A stretch of 64,000 nt of DNA from Sphingobacterium nematocida (GCF_900168125.1 NZ_FUZF01000010.1:1-64000); one strand, 5' to 3'. Numbered from the stretch's first letter, positions 44,862 to 54,989 are shown. The notes: a model not told the origin generated them from the sequence alone. Made by a program: numbers and translations.

Positions 44862-45688
44862 CTGTTTATATTTAGTACGGCTCTTACTTCTCTAAGTTTT
44901 AATGTCATACTTTGTGCTTCGTTGTCTGCCCAGTTATTGTAGTCCTCAATTGCCTCTAGACGATTCTCATCGCTGATATACCCTTCATCCACCATCTGTT
45001 TCGAATTGGCTACATTGGACCATATTTTAATTTTAGCCTTGTGCGAAGGGGTACTACTCTCGTAATGTTCATCCGCATTGAAAACCTCAATCTGATCAAA
45101 GCCATGTTCTTCAAGTATATCTGCGATATCAAATCCAATTCTATTATTCATTCCTGCGTCTTTGCGCCACATTAAGAACATATTGTAGAAATTTTGCATA
45201 CTCTTAGGTATTTTGGGCGTCCAATCAATCATTTCATGATTATAATCAAGGATCGAGATCTGACCGTTAGGCTTTAATAGCATTTTGATCTTGTCAACAG
45301 CTTTTCCGATTGTCGAAATCCATTGAAAAGTCCGTGCAGACACAATTAAATCAAATTTTTCCTCCGAATCAAAATCAAGCACATCGCAATGAATCAATTC
45401 TAGGTTTTGAATGTCGGAGTATAAATTCTGACCTTCGGTTACAAAGGATGCGGTATTGTCAATACCAACAACATGTCCAGTAGGACCAACTCTATTAGCA
45501 ATATCTTTGGTGATGGCTCCTGTTCCACAACCGATATCTAAAACACGAAGACCAGGCCTTAAAGCAGTCATTAGCGTGCGATAATCATGCTCCAGAGATC
45601 TTTGGTTAAAGATATTGTTGGCAGACTGGGATTCCCGATGAATCACCTTATTTTGAGATACTTCTACTGTTTGGCAAATACGACACAT
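44858..45688 (-). CDS. Class I SAM-dependent methyltransferase between leuC and leuD
   Basis: A 276-residue methyltransferase. The SAM-binding motif [15 protein letters not shown] lies near residues 50-64, followed by VVGIDNT and a [13 protein letters not shown] post-I/motif II region, typical of UbiE/Methyltransf_11 enzymes. The N-terminus is MCRICQ, with two closely spaced Cys of unknown use. The substrate cannot be told. A GGAGG lies about 12 nt before the ATG, unusual in this phylum. It overlaps leuD by 4 bases and follows leuC by 22, so it is embedded between two subunits of one enzyme. Confidence 0.87.
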   Translation of the reverse strand: MCRICQTVEVSQNKVIHRESQSANNIFNQRSLEHDYRTLMTALRPGLRVLDIGCGTGAITKDIANRVGPTGHVVGIDNTASFVTEGQNLYSDIQNLELIHCDVLDFDSEEKFDLIVSARTFQWISTIGKAVDKIKMLLKPNGQISILDYNHEMIDWTPKIPKSMQNFYNMFLMWRKDAGMNNRIGFDIADILEEHGFDQIEVFNADEHYESSTPSHKAKIKIWSNVANSKQMVDEGYISDENRLEAIEDYNNWADNEAQSMTLKLREVRAVLNINR

Positions 45689-45710
45689 TTTTTCTTACGT
45701 CCTCCGCGAT

Positions 45711-47114
45711 CTATATTAATTCCCTTACATCTACGACTTTTCCCGTAATAGCTGCTGCTGCTGCTGTTAGTGGGCTCACCAGCATCGTACGCGCGTTAGG
45801 GCCTTGGCGGCCTTCAAAGTTGCGGTTCGATGTTGATACACAGTATTTTCCTGCGGGAATTTTATCTTCATTCATACCCAGACATGCCGAACATCCTGGC
45901 TCACGCAGTTGGAAGCCAGCTGCTTCAAATACTTTATCGATACCTTCTGCTTTCGCTTGTGCTTCGACTTGCTTCGAGCCCGGTACGATCCATACCTCTA
46001 CACCTGCTGCTTTCTGTTTACCTTTTATAAATTCGGCTACCTGACGTAAGTCCTCGATGCGTGAGTTTGTACAGCTGCCTATAAAAACATAATCCACAGG
46101 CTTATTCAAGACCTGTTCGCCATCGTGAAAGCCCATATAATCTAGTGCCTTCTGGTACGATGGACGCTCGTTATCCGGTTGAGATACCGTAGTTGGGATC
46201 CTTTCGGTAACACCTATCCCCATTCCAGGGTTAGTACCGTAGGTAATCATAGGTTGGATATCCGCAGCCTCAAAAGTTAATACCGAATCAAAGTTAGCAT
46301 CTTCATCCGAATACAGAGTCGACCAGTAAGATACTGCTTTATCCCAATCCTCTCCGTCAGCTGATGGGGCAAATTCTCTGCCTTTAATATAGTCAAAAGT
46401 CGTTTGATCCGGAGCTATAAGTCCACCTCTTGCACCCATCTCGATACTCATGTTACACACTGTCATACGGCCTTCCATACTCAGTGAGCGGATTGCAGAA
46501 CCCGCAAATTCCACAAAGTAACCTGTACCACCAGCAGCAGTAGTTTTTGAAATGACGTATAGAATAATATCCTTCGCACTTACGCCTTTACCTAGTTGTC
46601 CATTGATTTCGATTTTCATGGTTTTAGGTTTTTGCAGCAGTAGACACTGCGTGGCAAATACCTGTTCTACCTGAGATGTGCCTATACCAAATGCAATAGC
46701 ACCAAAAGCACCGTGTGTAGAGGTATGACTATCACCACATACCATGGTTTTTCCAGGTAGTGTGATGCCTAGTTCAGGTCCGATAACATGTACAATACCC
46801 TGATAAGGATGTCCCAAACCATATAGTTCTATTCCAAATTCTTTGCAGTTTTTGGTTAACATATCCACTTGATAGCGTGATAGTTCTTCTTTGATTGGCA
46901 GGTGTTGATTTAAAGTTGGGACATTGTGATCAGCCGTAGCGACGGTTTGTTTCGGACGAAACACCGGGAGGCCTCTCTTGCGTAGCCCGTCAAAGGCCTG
47001 AGGCGACGTTACCTCATGGATAAGATGGGTGTCGATATACAATATATCAGGAAACCCTTCTTGCTGCTTGACGACATGCGCATCCCAAATTTTTTCTACT
47101 AGTGTTTTTCCCAT
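45711..47114 (-). CDS. leuC: 3-isopropylmalate dehydratase large subunit
   Basis: A 467-residue aconitase-family protein. The three 4Fe-4S cluster cysteines are C348 (GSCTNSR), C408 and C411 (PGCSACLG), all present. [15 protein letters not shown] near 126-140 is also conserved. With LeuD it interconverts 2- and 3-isopropylmalate. A 99-bp spacer with a long hairpin separates it from ilvC upstream. Confidence 0.97.
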   Translation of the reverse strand: MGKTLVEKIWDAHVVKQQEGFPDILYIDTHLIHEVTSPQAFDGLRKRGLPVFRPKQTVATADHNVPTLNQHLPIKEELSRYQVDMLTKNCKEFGIELYGLGHPYQGIVHVIGPELGITLPGKTMVCGDSHTSTHGAFGAIAFGIGTSQVEQVFATQCLLLQKPKTMKIEINGQLGKGVSAKDIILYVISKTTAAGGTGYFVEFAGSAIRSLSMEGRMTVCNMSIEMGARGGLIAPDQTTFDYIKGREFAPSADGEDWDKAVSYWSTLYSDEDANFDSVLTFEAADIQPMITYGTNPGMGIGVTERIPTTVSQPDNERPSYQKALDYMGFHDGEQVLNKPVDYVFIGSCTNSRIEDLRQVAEFIKGKQKAAGVEVWIVPGSKQVEAQAKAEGIDKVFEAAGFQLREPGCSACLGMNEDKIPAGKYCVSTSNRNFEGRQGPNARTMLVSPLTAAAAAITGKVVDVRELI

Positions 47115-47139
47115 TTTCTCTCTTTCTCTATTATAAGTT

Positions 47140-47206
47140 GTAATTTTAAAATGAGGATGAATTATAATATTTATAATTTCATCCTCATCGTGTGCATTAA
47201 AATTAC
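47140..47206. repeat. Long hairpin in the ilvC-leuC spacer
   Basis: ATGAGGATGAATTATAA (47151-47167) pairs with TTATAATTTCATCCTCAT (47171-47188) with one bulge, and outer arms GTAATTTTAA/TTAAAATTAC extend it. It may be a processing or attenuation point. No short leader ORF rich in Leu/Ile/Val was found. Confidence 0.7.
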
Positions 47207-47213
47207 GAAAATT

Positions 47214-48695
47214 TTAAATTGTTTTAATGGCTTTCATTGCAGTCATTGCTTTACGCAATTCGCGACCGACTCTCTCAACAGGGTGGTTGCGTAACACCTC
47301 ATTGATTTGAACCAGTTTTACATTATCTACACCGCTGTCTTTTCCGCTGTTAAAATCTTTTCCGACTACATCGGTATCGATTTTTGTCATAAAGTCTTTT
47401 AACAATGGTTTACAAGCTTGATCGAATAAGTAACAACCGTATTCCGCAGTATCTGAGATGACACGATTCATTTCAAATAATTTTTTACGAGCGATTGTAT
47501 TAGCGATCAAAGGTGTTTCGTGCAGAGACTCATAGTATGCTGATTCCGGTTTAATACCAGCTTCAACCATGGTTTCAAAAGCTAGCTCTACACCAGCTCT
47601 CACAAAAGCAACCATTAAGAGGTAGTTGTCAAAGTACTCTTGTTCGGTGATTTTGACATCACCAGCAGCAGTTTTTTCAAAGGCAGTTTCTCCTGTTTCA
47701 GCTCTCCATTTCAATAGGTTGGCATCACCATTGGACCAGTCCTCCATCATCGTCTTACTGAATTCGCCAGACATGATGTCGTCCTGATGTTTTTGGAATA
47801 AAGGGCGCATAATGTCTTTTAGCTCCTCAGAAAGTTCAAAAGCTTTCACTTTTGCAGGATTACTTAAGCGATCCAACATACCGCTTACTCCACCATGCTT
47901 TAAAGCCTCAGTGATTACCTCTACACCATATTGTACCAGTTTAGAAGCATAACCAGCATCGATACCTTTTTCGATCATTTTATCGAAAGAAAGGATAGAA
48001 CCTGTCTGCAATAATCCACAAAGGATTGTCTGTTCGCCCATAAGGTCAGATTTTACCTCTGCTACGAAAGAAGATTTTAATACACCTGCACGATGTCCAC
48101 CTGTACCTACACAGTAAGCTTTAGCCTCAGGCCATCCCTTACCTTGTGGATCATTCTCTGGGTGTACAGCTATTAGGGTTGGTACCCCAAAACCTCTCAG
48201 GTATTCTGCACGCACCTCTGATCCAGGGCACTTAGGTGCCACCATGATTACCGTGATATCTTTACGGATCTGCATGCCTTCTTCAACGATATTGAAACCG
48301 TGTGAGTAAGAAAGTGTAGCACCTTGTTTCATCAACGGCATTACTGCATTGACTACAGATGTATGTTGTTTATCGGGAGTTAGATTAATGACAAGATCCG
48401 CTGTTGGGATTAACTCTTCGTAGGTACCTACTGTAAAGTTATTATCTGTTGCATTTTTCCAAGAGTCTCTTTTTTGTTCAATAGCTTCTTTGCGTAAAGC
48501 GTAAGATACATCAAGTCCACTGTCTCTAAGGTTCAATCCTTGGTTTAAACCTTGTGCACCCGCACCTACAATTACGATTTTTTTACCTTTTAAAGCGTCC
48601 ACACCATCCGCAAACTCGGACGAATTCATGAATTCTGCAATACCTAATTGGTTCAATTGCTCTCTAAGCGGTAACGTGTTGAAATAATTTGCCAT
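47214..48695 (-). CDS. ilvC: Ketol-acid reductoisomerase, class II (long form)
   Basis: A 493-residue enzyme converting acetolactate to dihydroxy-isovalerate/methylvalerate with NADPH. The dinucleotide loop is [18 protein letters not shown] near 43-60, followed by the Arg/Lys-rich [14 protein letters not shown], which favours NADPH. The duplicated C-terminal knotted domain gives the class II length of about 490 residues; class I is about 330. It lies between the DinB gene and leuC. Confidence 0.97.
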   Translation of the reverse strand: MANYFNTLPLREQLNQLGIAEFMNSSEFADGVDALKGKKIVIVGAGAQGLNQGLNLRDSGLDVSYALRKEAIEQKRDSWKNATDNNFTVGTYEELIPTADLVINLTPDKQHTSVVNAVMPLMKQGATLSYSHGFNIVEEGMQIRKDITVIMVAPKCPGSEVRAEYLRGFGVPTLIAVHPENDPQGKGWPEAKAYCVGTGGHRAGVLKSSFVAEVKSDLMGEQTILCGLLQTGSILSFDKMIEKGIDAGYASKLVQYGVEVITEALKHGGVSGMLDRLSNPAKVKAFELSEELKDIMRPLFQKHQDDIMSGEFSKTMMEDWSNGDANLLKWRAETGETAFEKTAAGDVKITEQEYFDNYLLMVAFVRAGVELAFETMVEAGIKPESAYYESLHETPLIANTIARKKLFEMNRVISDTAEYGCYLFDQACKPLLKDFMTKIDTDVVGKDFNSGKDSGVDNVKLVQINEVLRNHPVERVGRELRKAMTAMKAIKTI

Positions 48696-48734
48696 TGTTT
48701 TTACTATTTAAAGTTTTTCTTTGTTTAGATTTAG

Positions 48735-49205
48735 TTATTTGTTGTTGATTATTCGGTTTTGTGCTATAGCGTATCCATAGTGTAGATTATCATGCCCCGC
48801 AGACAATTGGATTATTTCTTCGATAGTCGACATGGTTTCTTTGTACGTATCAGTAGCGAATGGAGTAATCTCTTTAAAGACCTCTGCTTTGTAATCTTTT
48901 TCTATTTGTTGGATAGTGGTTATTGCAAGTTGTTTTAGATCATCTACTTCTTCTTGAGTGACCGTATAGCTTGGTTTCGAGCCCTTAACGTACGACTTGA
49001 GATATTTTACCATAGAGATGTCAGCACTTACCCCACTTCTTAAATAGCACAATGCCGGTGCGACTACGACGATATGGCCAAAATTCCATATGATGTTGTT
49101 ATTGAAACCCGCTGGAATCTCATTAAGTTGTTCTAAGGTCAAGCTGTCAATCAGTTGAATGAAAGCTTTACGTGTCTGCAGTATAAATTTAAATGTATTT
49201 TCCAT
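48735..49205 (-). CDS. DinB family protein in the ilv operon
   Basis: A 156-residue four-helix protein of the DinB/YfiT-like superfamily. The metal-binding histidines are visible in NFGHIVVV and GHDNLHYGY. Members include thiol-transferases and many proteins without known function. It is placed 39 bp before ilvC and 84 bp after ilvN. Whether it has a role in branched-chain synthesis or is just cotranscribed is unknown. Confidence 0.87.
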   Translation of the reverse strand: MENTFKFILQTRKAFIQLIDSLTLEQLNEIPAGFNNNIIWNFGHIVVVAPALCYLRSGVSADISMVKYLKSYVKGSKPSYTVTQEEVDDLKQLAITTIQQIEKDYKAEVFKEITPFATDTYKETMSTIEEIIQLSAGHDNLHYGYAIAQNRIINNK

Positions 49206-49218
49206 GTTGTATATAAGT

Positions 49219-49296
49219 GATGTTGTTATCGAGTTATCATGTGATGTAGTTATAACTATATGACGCTGTAACCTTGTAACTTTATAACCTTACATC
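49219..49296. repeat. AT-rich inverted word repeats in the ilvN-DinB spacer
   Basis: GATGTTGTTATCGAGTTATC and a second variant (49219-49256) face GTAACCTTGTAACTTTATAA plus CCTTACATC (49268-49296). The arm carrying GATGT pairs loosely with ACATC on the other side. It overlaps the ilvN stop codon by a few bases. Confidence 0.5.
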
Positions 49297-49880
49297 GTAA
49301 ATACTTGATCCTGTTGGTCTAAAAACTCGTTCTCTACAATTTCTGGAGCTGGTTCCTCACGTTCAAACTGTTTTAGTTTGGCGTGAAACCCAGCACTGTC
49401 TTTGATAATTGCAATACGTGCCCCTCTGACAAATTCGATTAGGCCGTATTTTGTTAGTTCTTGTGTCAATCGATCGATCTCTTCCCGGTGACCTGCTGTC
49501 TCAAAGACAATATAGTCTGGACGGATCACAACCACATTAGCACCATATTGACGCAACAAGCGCTCCACGTAAACTTTCTCGTTGACTACATCTGCCGGTA
49601 CTTTGTATAAAGCCTGCTCTTGCCATATCAACTCCTCATTGGTATTGAAGTAGGCTTTTAAGACTTCGACTTGTTTCTCAATCTGACGGCACAGTTTGCG
49701 TACCACCTCTTCGCCTTCTGATATTAGGATGGTAAAGCGGTGTATGCCTTCTACTTCTGAAGGAGAAGTGTTTAAGCTTTCTATGTTGATTTTACGACGA
49801 GAGAATATATTCGAGATACGGCCGATCATACCAATCGAATTCTCTGTATATATTGTGATGGTAAATTCTTGTTTTTCCAT
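49290..49880 (-). CDS. ilvN: Acetolactate synthase regulatory subunit
   Basis: A 196-residue small subunit. The N-terminal ACT domain is clear (TIYTENSIGMIGRISNIFSR, about 9-28), and a second, C-terminal ALS_ss domain of about 80 residues follows (EVVRKLCRQIEKQVEVLK and beyond). It should give valine feedback control of IlvB. It starts 1 bp after the ilvB stop. This is the longer IlvH-like version rather than the 90-residue E. coli IlvN. Confidence 0.93.
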   Translation of the reverse strand: MEKQEFTITIYTENSIGMIGRISNIFSRRKINIESLNTSPSEVEGIHRFTILISEGEEVVRKLCRQIEKQVEVLKAYFNTNEELIWQEQALYKVPADVVNEKVYVERLLRQYGANVVVIRPDYIVFETAGHREEIDRLTQELTKYGLIEFVRGARIAIIKDSAGFHAKLKQFEREEPAPEIVENEFLDQQDQVFTM

Positions 49881-49881
49881 T

Positions 49882-51624
49882 TTATTTTAATCTTATTTCT
49901 GAGACACTCGTCCCTTGTGCAACCATAGGGAAAACATTATTCTCTTTTCCTACCATCACTTCCAATAAGTAGGAGCTATCGTGGTTCAACATTGTTTCCA
50001 ATGCCGCACGAAGGTCTTTACGTTCAGAGACTTTATTTCCCTCGATATAATATCCTTTTGCTACAGCAACGAAGTCAGGGCTGGTGATGTTTACAAAGGA
50101 GTAACGTTTGTCGTTAAACAACTGCTGCCATTGACGTACCATACCAAGAAATTGATTGTTCAGGATCAATATCTTAACCTTCGCTCCAAATTGCATGATA
50201 GTGCCCAGTTCCTGTATTGTCATCTGAAAACCACCATCACCAATGATAGCGATGACGTCGCGATCGGGCGCACCATACCAAGCTCCAATAGCCGCAGGTA
50301 GTCCGAATCCCATAGTGCCGAGTCCGCCAGAGGTAACGTTTGATTTCGATTGGTTGAACTTCGCATAACGACAGGCAATCATTTGGTGCTGACCAACATC
50401 GGTCGCTATGATAGCATTTCCTCCGGTTAGTTCGTTTAATACATTGACGACTTCACCCATGGTTAGTACGTCACCTTTCGGATTTAATTCGTCTTGGATT
50501 ACTTCTTTAATTTCTTCTTTCTCTAGTTCGCGGAATTGTTGTAACCACGCTGTATGATCGCCTTTATTGATCAGTTCAGTCAATAACGGTAATGTCTCCT
50601 TACAGTCGCCCCATACTGGAACAGTAGTTTTTACATTTTTGTCTATTTCGGCAGGATCTATATCCAAGTGTACCACTTTTGCTTGCTTGGCATACTTATC
50701 AAGACGTCCCGTAACACGGTCATCAAATCGCATTCCGACAGCAATCAGTACATCACATTCGTTGGTCATTACATTGGGAGCATAATTTCCATGCATACCC
50801 AACATTCCTACGTGTAGCGGATGGTCGGTTTCCAAGGCACTTAATCCCATGACCGTTGTCGCGGAAGGTAAGCCCCCTTTTTCGATAAAGGACTTGAACT
50901 CTTGCTCAGCCTTTCCGAGTATGATGCCTTGTCCAAAGAGAACAAACGGTTTCTTTGCTGCATTGATTACTTCGGCAGCTTTTTGTATATATTCTTTCCT
51001 TACGATAGGAGCTGGACGGTAGGAACGGATATGTGTACATTTCTCATAACCTAAATAGTCGAATAGCTCTATTTGCGCATTTTTAGTAATATCGATTAAT
51101 ACTGGGCCTGGTCTCCCGGTGTTAGCGACATAAAAAGCTTTAGCTAGTGCGGTAGGGATTTCGGATGCTTCTGTTACCTGGTAACTCCATTTAGTGACCG
51201 GAGAGGTAATGTTGATAACATCAGTTTCCTGAAAAGCGTCTGTTCCTAATAGAGACGCAAACACCTGTCCGGTAATGCAGACGATAGGGTTACTATCAAT
51301 CATGGCATCTGCTAAACCTGTGACCAGATTTGTTGCGCCCGGACCACTCGTTGCAAAAGCTACACCTACACGTCCTGATGTACGTGCATACCCCTGTGCA
51401 GCATGAATTCCACCTTGCTCATGGCGTACCAAGATATGCTTCAATCGATCATTGTAATCATACAATGCATCATAAATCGGCATAATGGCGCCACCCGGAT
51501 AGCCAAATACGGTATCCACACCTTCGTGGATTAAGGCCTCCAATACCGCTTGTGAGCCGGTTAATTGGGACACTGCCGTAGTAGTTTGGTTGTCCTTTGT
51601 TTCGGTTTTTTCCAGTGTACTCAT
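49882..51624 (-). CDS. ilvB: Acetolactate synthase catalytic subunit
   Basis: A 580-residue ThDP enzyme. The ThDP-activating Glu69 is in LVRHEQGGIHAAQGYAR, the GYPGGAIMPIYDAL motif is at 41-54, and the metal/ThDP-binding site is GDGGFQMT followed by the NNQFLGMVRQW loop, which is characteristic of AHAS. It makes acetolactate or acetohydroxybutyrate. It lies 88 bp after ilvD with AT-rich inverted repeats in the spacer. Confidence 0.97.
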   Translation of the reverse strand: MSTLEKTETKDNQTTTAVSQLTGSQAVLEALIHEGVDTVFGYPGGAIMPIYDALYDYNDRLKHILVRHEQGGIHAAQGYARTSGRVGVAFATSGPGATNLVTGLADAMIDSNPIVCITGQVFASLLGTDAFQETDVINITSPVTKWSYQVTEASEIPTALAKAFYVANTGRPGPVLIDITKNAQIELFDYLGYEKCTHIRSYRPAPIVRKEYIQKAAEVINAAKKPFVLFGQGIILGKAEQEFKSFIEKGGLPSATTVMGLSALETDHPLHVGMLGMHGNYAPNVMTNECDVLIAVGMRFDDRVTGRLDKYAKQAKVVHLDIDPAEIDKNVKTTVPVWGDCKETLPLLTELINKGDHTAWLQQFRELEKEEIKEVIQDELNPKGDVLTMGEVVNVLNELTGGNAIIATDVGQHQMIACRYAKFNQSKSNVTSGGLGTMGFGLPAAIGAWYGAPDRDVIAIIGDGGFQMTIQELGTIMQFGAKVKILILNNQFLGMVRQWQQLFNDKRYSFVNITSPDFVAVAKGYYIEGNKVSERKDLRAALETMLNHDSSYLLEVMVGKENNVFPMVAQGTSVSEIRLK

Positions 51625-51633
51625 TTTTATTTA

Positions 51634-51712
51634 AGTCAAAAGTTAAAAGTAAAAAGTCAAAAATTGAGTCGACGTATTACTTTTTTAATTTTTAATTTTT
51701 CTCTTTTTAATT
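51634..51712. repeat. AT-rich inverted word repeats in the ilvD-ilvB spacer
   Basis: AGTCAAAAGTTAAAAGTAAA and following A-rich units (51634-51665) face T-rich units of type ACTTTTTTAATTTTTAATTT (51679-51698 and on to 51712). The pair can fold into a long, weak hairpin in the mRNA. Confidence 0.6.
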
Positions 51713-53413
51713 CTATAGGTCTGTTACACAGCCTTGCGAAGCATTCGCTACTGTTTTAGCATATTTATACAAAACACCTTTGCTCACCTTTAGAGCAGGT
51801 TGTTTCCAAGCACTACGGCGTTCTGCTATTATTTCATCAGAGACCTTTAGACTTATAGTGTTGTTCACCGCGTCGATTTCGATAGTATCATCGTCTTGTA
51901 CGAGTCCGATAAGTCCGCCTTCGTATGCTTCGGGCGTAATATGACCCACCACAAAACCGTGTGTACCTCCAGAAAATCTGCCATCAGTAATCAAGGCTAC
52001 AGAATTGCCAAGGCCAGCACCGATAATTAGGGCTGTCGGTTTGAGCATCTCGGGCATACCTGGAGCCCCTTTAGGTCCTTCGTTTTTAATGACAATAACA
52101 TCTCCCGGTTTGATACGGCCCGAAGAAACCCCCGCTACGAGGTCGTGCTCTCCATCAAACACACGGGCAGGGCCAACAAATTTTTCGCCCTCTTTTCCCG
52201 ATATCTTAGCGACAGAACCCTGCTCAGCAAGATTTCCATACAATATCTGTAAATGCCCAGTTTGCTTGATAGGCTTGTTTAGGGGCTGTATGATAGGCTG
52301 TTCATGGTCCATGATCGATTTGACATCTTCGAGATTCTCGGCAAGCGTTTTTCCCGTTACGGTCAAGCATTCGCCATGTAATAAGCCTTCATTCAACAAG
52401 TATTTTAATACAGCAGGTACGCCTCCATAGTTGTGCAGATCCTGCATGAGGTATTTTCCCGAAGGCTTTAAGTCGGCTAATACCGGAGTCTCATCTGACA
52501 TACGTTGGAAGTCGTCTGGCGTGATCTCTACACCCACTGCGTGGCCCATAGCTATAAAATGTAAGACAGCATTTGTCGAACCACCAAGTATTACGATGGT
52601 ACGGATGGCGTTTTCAAAAGCCTTTCGCGTCATGATATCCGAAGGTTTTATATCTTTTTCTAATAGAATACGGATATATTTCCCTGCTTCTAGACATTCT
52701 TTTTTCTTTTCTTCTGATACCGCTGGATTGGAAGACGAGTAGGGTAGACTCATACCCAATGCTTCAATTGCAGAAGCCATCGTGTTTGCCGTATACATAC
52801 CGCCACAAGCACCAGCGCCAGGACAGGTATGACGTATCACACCATCATAGTCTTCATCTGATATTGTTCCTGCAATTTTTTTTCCCAACGCTTCAAAGGC
52901 CGATACAATATTCAATTCTTCCCCCTTGTAGTGGCCAGGAGCGATTGTCCCTCCGTATACCATGATAGCAGGACGGTTCAAGCGACCCATTGCCATGATA
53001 GCACCGGGCATGTTTTTGTCACATCCAGGGATAGCTACAACACCATCATAGTACTGTCCACCGCAGATTGTCTCAATACTGTCGGCGATGACATCTCTCG
53101 ATACCAATGAATAACGCATACCATCGGTACCATTGCTCATCCCATCACTGACACCGATAGTACCAAAAGTTAACCCCACAAGGTCATTGGCCCATATACC
53201 TTTTTTAACAATTTGTGCAAGATCATTTAAATGCATGTTGCAGGTATTACCATCGTATCCCATACTGGCAATACCGACTTGAGCTTTGTCCATATCGGCA
53301 TCGGTAAGGCCGATCCCGTACAACATTGCTTTGGCCGCGGGTTGTGTTTCGTCCTGCGTGAATATTCTACTGTACTTGTTTAATGCTTTTTCGTTATCAG
53401 ATGATGACTTCAT
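51713..53413 (-). CDS. ilvD: Dihydroxy-acid dehydratase
   Basis: A 566-residue Fe-S dehydratase of the IlvD/Edd family, the third common step for valine and isoleucine. The [2Fe-2S] ligands expected are C58 (NTCNMH), C131 (PGCDKNMPG) and C203 (GACGGMY); all are present. The C-terminal GCVTDL ending is conserved. Its first 17 bases overlap the 3' end of ilvE, so the two are coupled. Confidence 0.97.
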   Translation of the reverse strand: MKSSSDNEKALNKYSRIFTQDETQPAAKAMLYGIGLTDADMDKAQVGIASMGYDGNTCNMHLNDLAQIVKKGIWANDLVGLTFGTIGVSDGMSNGTDGMRYSLVSRDVIADSIETICGGQYYDGVVAIPGCDKNMPGAIMAMGRLNRPAIMVYGGTIAPGHYKGEELNIVSAFEALGKKIAGTISDEDYDGVIRHTCPGAGACGGMYTANTMASAIEALGMSLPYSSSNPAVSEEKKKECLEAGKYIRILLEKDIKPSDIMTRKAFENAIRTIVILGGSTNAVLHFIAMGHAVGVEITPDDFQRMSDETPVLADLKPSGKYLMQDLHNYGGVPAVLKYLLNEGLLHGECLTVTGKTLAENLEDVKSIMDHEQPIIQPLNKPIKQTGHLQILYGNLAEQGSVAKISGKEGEKFVGPARVFDGEHDLVAGVSSGRIKPGDVIVIKNEGPKGAPGMPEMLKPTALIIGAGLGNSVALITDGRFSGGTHGFVVGHITPEAYEGGLIGLVQDDDTIEIDAVNNTISLKVSDEIIAERRSAWKQPALKVSKGVLYKYAKTVANASQGCVTDL

Positions 53414-54299
53414 AATTTTCTTGTTCTAAAACTAAGTTTTTATATTTTCTTTGGATAGATGAACCTATGCTATGTTCCCAGTCCTCTTTATAGATGACAT
53501 GGTCTACTTGTTTGATCCCAATAATTTCAGCAGCAGTTCCGCTTAGAAAGGCAGAGTCTGCACCATATATATCCTGGATCGTTAATTTTTTTTCAATAAT
53601 GTCAAACCCTAATTCTTTACATATATTAATGACAGTCTGACGGGTGATTCCTGGAAATACATTGTCTAAAGGAGGCGTATATATCTTAAAATCTTTCTCG
53701 ATAAAGATATTCTCGCTTGATGCTTGAGCTACAAACCCTTCTCTATCCAGTAAAAGCGCTTCGTCAAAGCCATGACGTAGGGCTTCACTTGTAGCTAGTA
53801 TTGAGTTTATATATTGTCCGGAGGCCTTTGCTTCAATAGGAAAGGATTTTGGATTCGGACGTTCAATAGTAGAGATATTAACCCTAAGCAGATTCTGTCC
53901 CAGATAAGGTCCCCATTCCCAGGCTGCGATCATGATGTTAGCCTGTTCCGAAGGAGTGAGATGCATGTTTGATCCCGAAAAGACCAAGGGTCTGATGTAG
54001 GCCGATCTTAGGTTGTTCGTCTCTAGCAGTTCATAGCTCTTTTCTATGAGCGTACGGTTGTCCCAGTTGTAAGGCAATCTAATAGCCTCGCAGGATTTTC
54101 TTAAACGTTCGAAGTGCGCTTCGGCTTTAAATATACGAGTTCCATTGTGTGTGTTGTAAGCACGCAGCCCTTCAAAGGCACCATAACCGTAATGCAAGGA
54201 TTGACCAAATAGGTCAACACCAGCTTGATTCGCTTTCACAAATTCGCCGTTAAGATAGACTAATGTATTCTGATTATAGTATTGCATAGGCTTGCCCAT
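53397..54299 (-). CDS. ilvE: Branched-chain amino acid aminotransferase
   Basis: A 300-residue fold-type IV PLP aminotransferase for the last step of valine, leucine and isoleucine synthesis. The PLP lysine is K158 (IEAKASGQY), the N-terminal [18 protein letters not shown] segment is typical, and [11 protein letters not shown] and FLSGTAAEI are the cofactor and substrate loops. ATG 54297-54299 is used; ATG 54285-54287 would start [16 protein letters not shown], closer to homologues, so it is a real alternative. It is the first gene of the ilv-leu operon, behind a 330-bp leader region. Confidence 0.95.
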   Translation of the reverse strand: MGKPMQYYNQNTLVYLNGEFVKANQAGVDLFGQSLHYGYGAFEGLRAYNTHNGTRIFKAEAHFERLRKSCEAIRLPYNWDNRTLIEKSYELLETNNLRSAYIRPLVFSGSNMHLTPSEQANIMIAAWEWGPYLGQNLLRVNISTIERPNPKSFPIEAKASGQYINSILATSEALRHGFDEALLLDREGFVAQASSENIFIEKDFKIYTPPLDNVFPGITRQTVINICKELGFDIIEKKLTIQDIYGADSAFLSGTAAEIIGIKQVDHVIYKEDWEHSIGSSIQRKYKNLVLEQENYEVII

Positions 54300-54573
54300 T
54301 TATTCACTTCCTCAAGTTAGCTCGATTTAAAATTTTATACAATAGGCAAATAGAGTATTTTGAAAAAGTTTATTATTTTATGTTGTTTTTATTTTTGTTT
54401 TACTCTAATCTTGTTTGTTGTATTTTTCAGAATTTTATTTTGTTGAACGTGAACCCGAATTAAAATTGGTTCATTTTTTAAGGTTTATCATTTTTATGAA
54501 TTTCCGTCAAATTCTTCCTAAAATCGCCAAATACCCATTTAGTTTTTTCAAAATAGCAAGTCTATAGACCAAA
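54300..54573. other. Upstream region of the ilv-leu operon
   Basis: A 274-bp gene-free stretch, T-rich on the plus strand. In the sense of the ilv operon it contains a hairpin GAACC...GGTTC (54450-54471) and then a long A/C-rich unstructured part. TCTATTTG (minus strand, about 54348-54355) is one mismatch from the -7 consensus, with no matching -33. No leader peptide with runs of Ile, Leu or Val and no T-box-like structure was recognised. Confidence 0.4.
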
Positions 54574-54612
54574 AAAAGAGCCCTTAAAACTTGAAGTCTT
54601 AAGGGCTCTTTT
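54574..54612 (-). terminator. Terminator of atpDC
   Basis: AAGAGCCCTTAA pairs perfectly with TTAAGGGCTCTT around an 11-nt loop, with A and T runs outside (bidirectional in form). It lies just past the atpC stop. Confidence 0.92.
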
Positions 54613-54629
54613 ATTATCGTTTTCTTTCT

Positions 54630-54881
54630 TTATTCTTGCACAATTCCTTCCGCTAAAACGATGATATTGTTGTCCTTTACTTCAACCACACCACCTTTAA
54701 TAATAATGACGTGCTCGACACTACTAATATCCTTAATAATGACTTTTCCGTCGTCTAGCGTAGACACAATAGCAGCGTGGCCTTTCAAAATTTGAAAAGA
54801 ACCTGCCGATCCCGGTACAGTGACAGCAGTCACGTCGCCTTCGTAAGCTAATTTGTCTGGAGTTATTATTGTTAATTTCAT
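54630..54881 (-). CDS. atpC: F1 ATP synthase epsilon subunit, short form
   Basis: An 83-residue epsilon subunit. Only the N-terminal beta-sandwich is present (KLTIITPDKLAYEGDVTAVT, then GSAGSFQILKGHAAIVSTL). The C-terminal two-helix domain that inhibits ATP hydrolysis in E. coli (139 residues) is absent. Inhibition by that mechanism should therefore be missing. Short forms are common in this phylum. It lies 108 bp after atpD with AT-rich inverted repeats in between. Confidence 0.94.
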   Translation of the reverse strand: MKLTIITPDKLAYEGDVTAVTVPGSAGSFQILKGHAAIVSTLDDGKVIIKDISSVEHVIIIKGGVVEVKDNNIIVLAEGIVQE

Positions 54882-54894
54882 TCTTTGATAGTAT

Positions 54895-54984
54895 TAAGTA
54901 GTTAGTACTTAGTATTTAGAATATATTTTCCTAATTGATAGCAAGACAAGATATCTAACTACTGTATACTAAATACTATCTACT
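54895..54984. repeat. Inverted AT-rich repeats in the atpD-atpC spacer
   Basis: TAAGTAGTTAGTACTTAGTA plus TTTAG (54895-54919) is the imperfect inverse of the segment 54955-54984, which contains CTAACTACTG and CTAAATACTATCTACT. Both arms are themselves made of repeats of AGTA/TTAG words. The RNA could form a hairpin of about 20 pairs between the two cotranscribed genes. Confidence 0.7.
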
Positions 54985-54989
54985 CTATA

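Noticed and set aside
52005..52430. 141-codon plus-strand frame over ilvD
   Set aside because: It is antisense to ilvD, rich in Pro/Ser, with no family resemblance; a typical shadow of a long conserved gene.
54300..54573. Classical leader-peptide attenuator or T-box riboswitch for the ilv operon
   Set aside because: No short ORF with Ile/Leu/Val runs, no T-box sequence and no leader terminator before ilvE was found; the strong terminator at 54574-54612 belongs to atpC.
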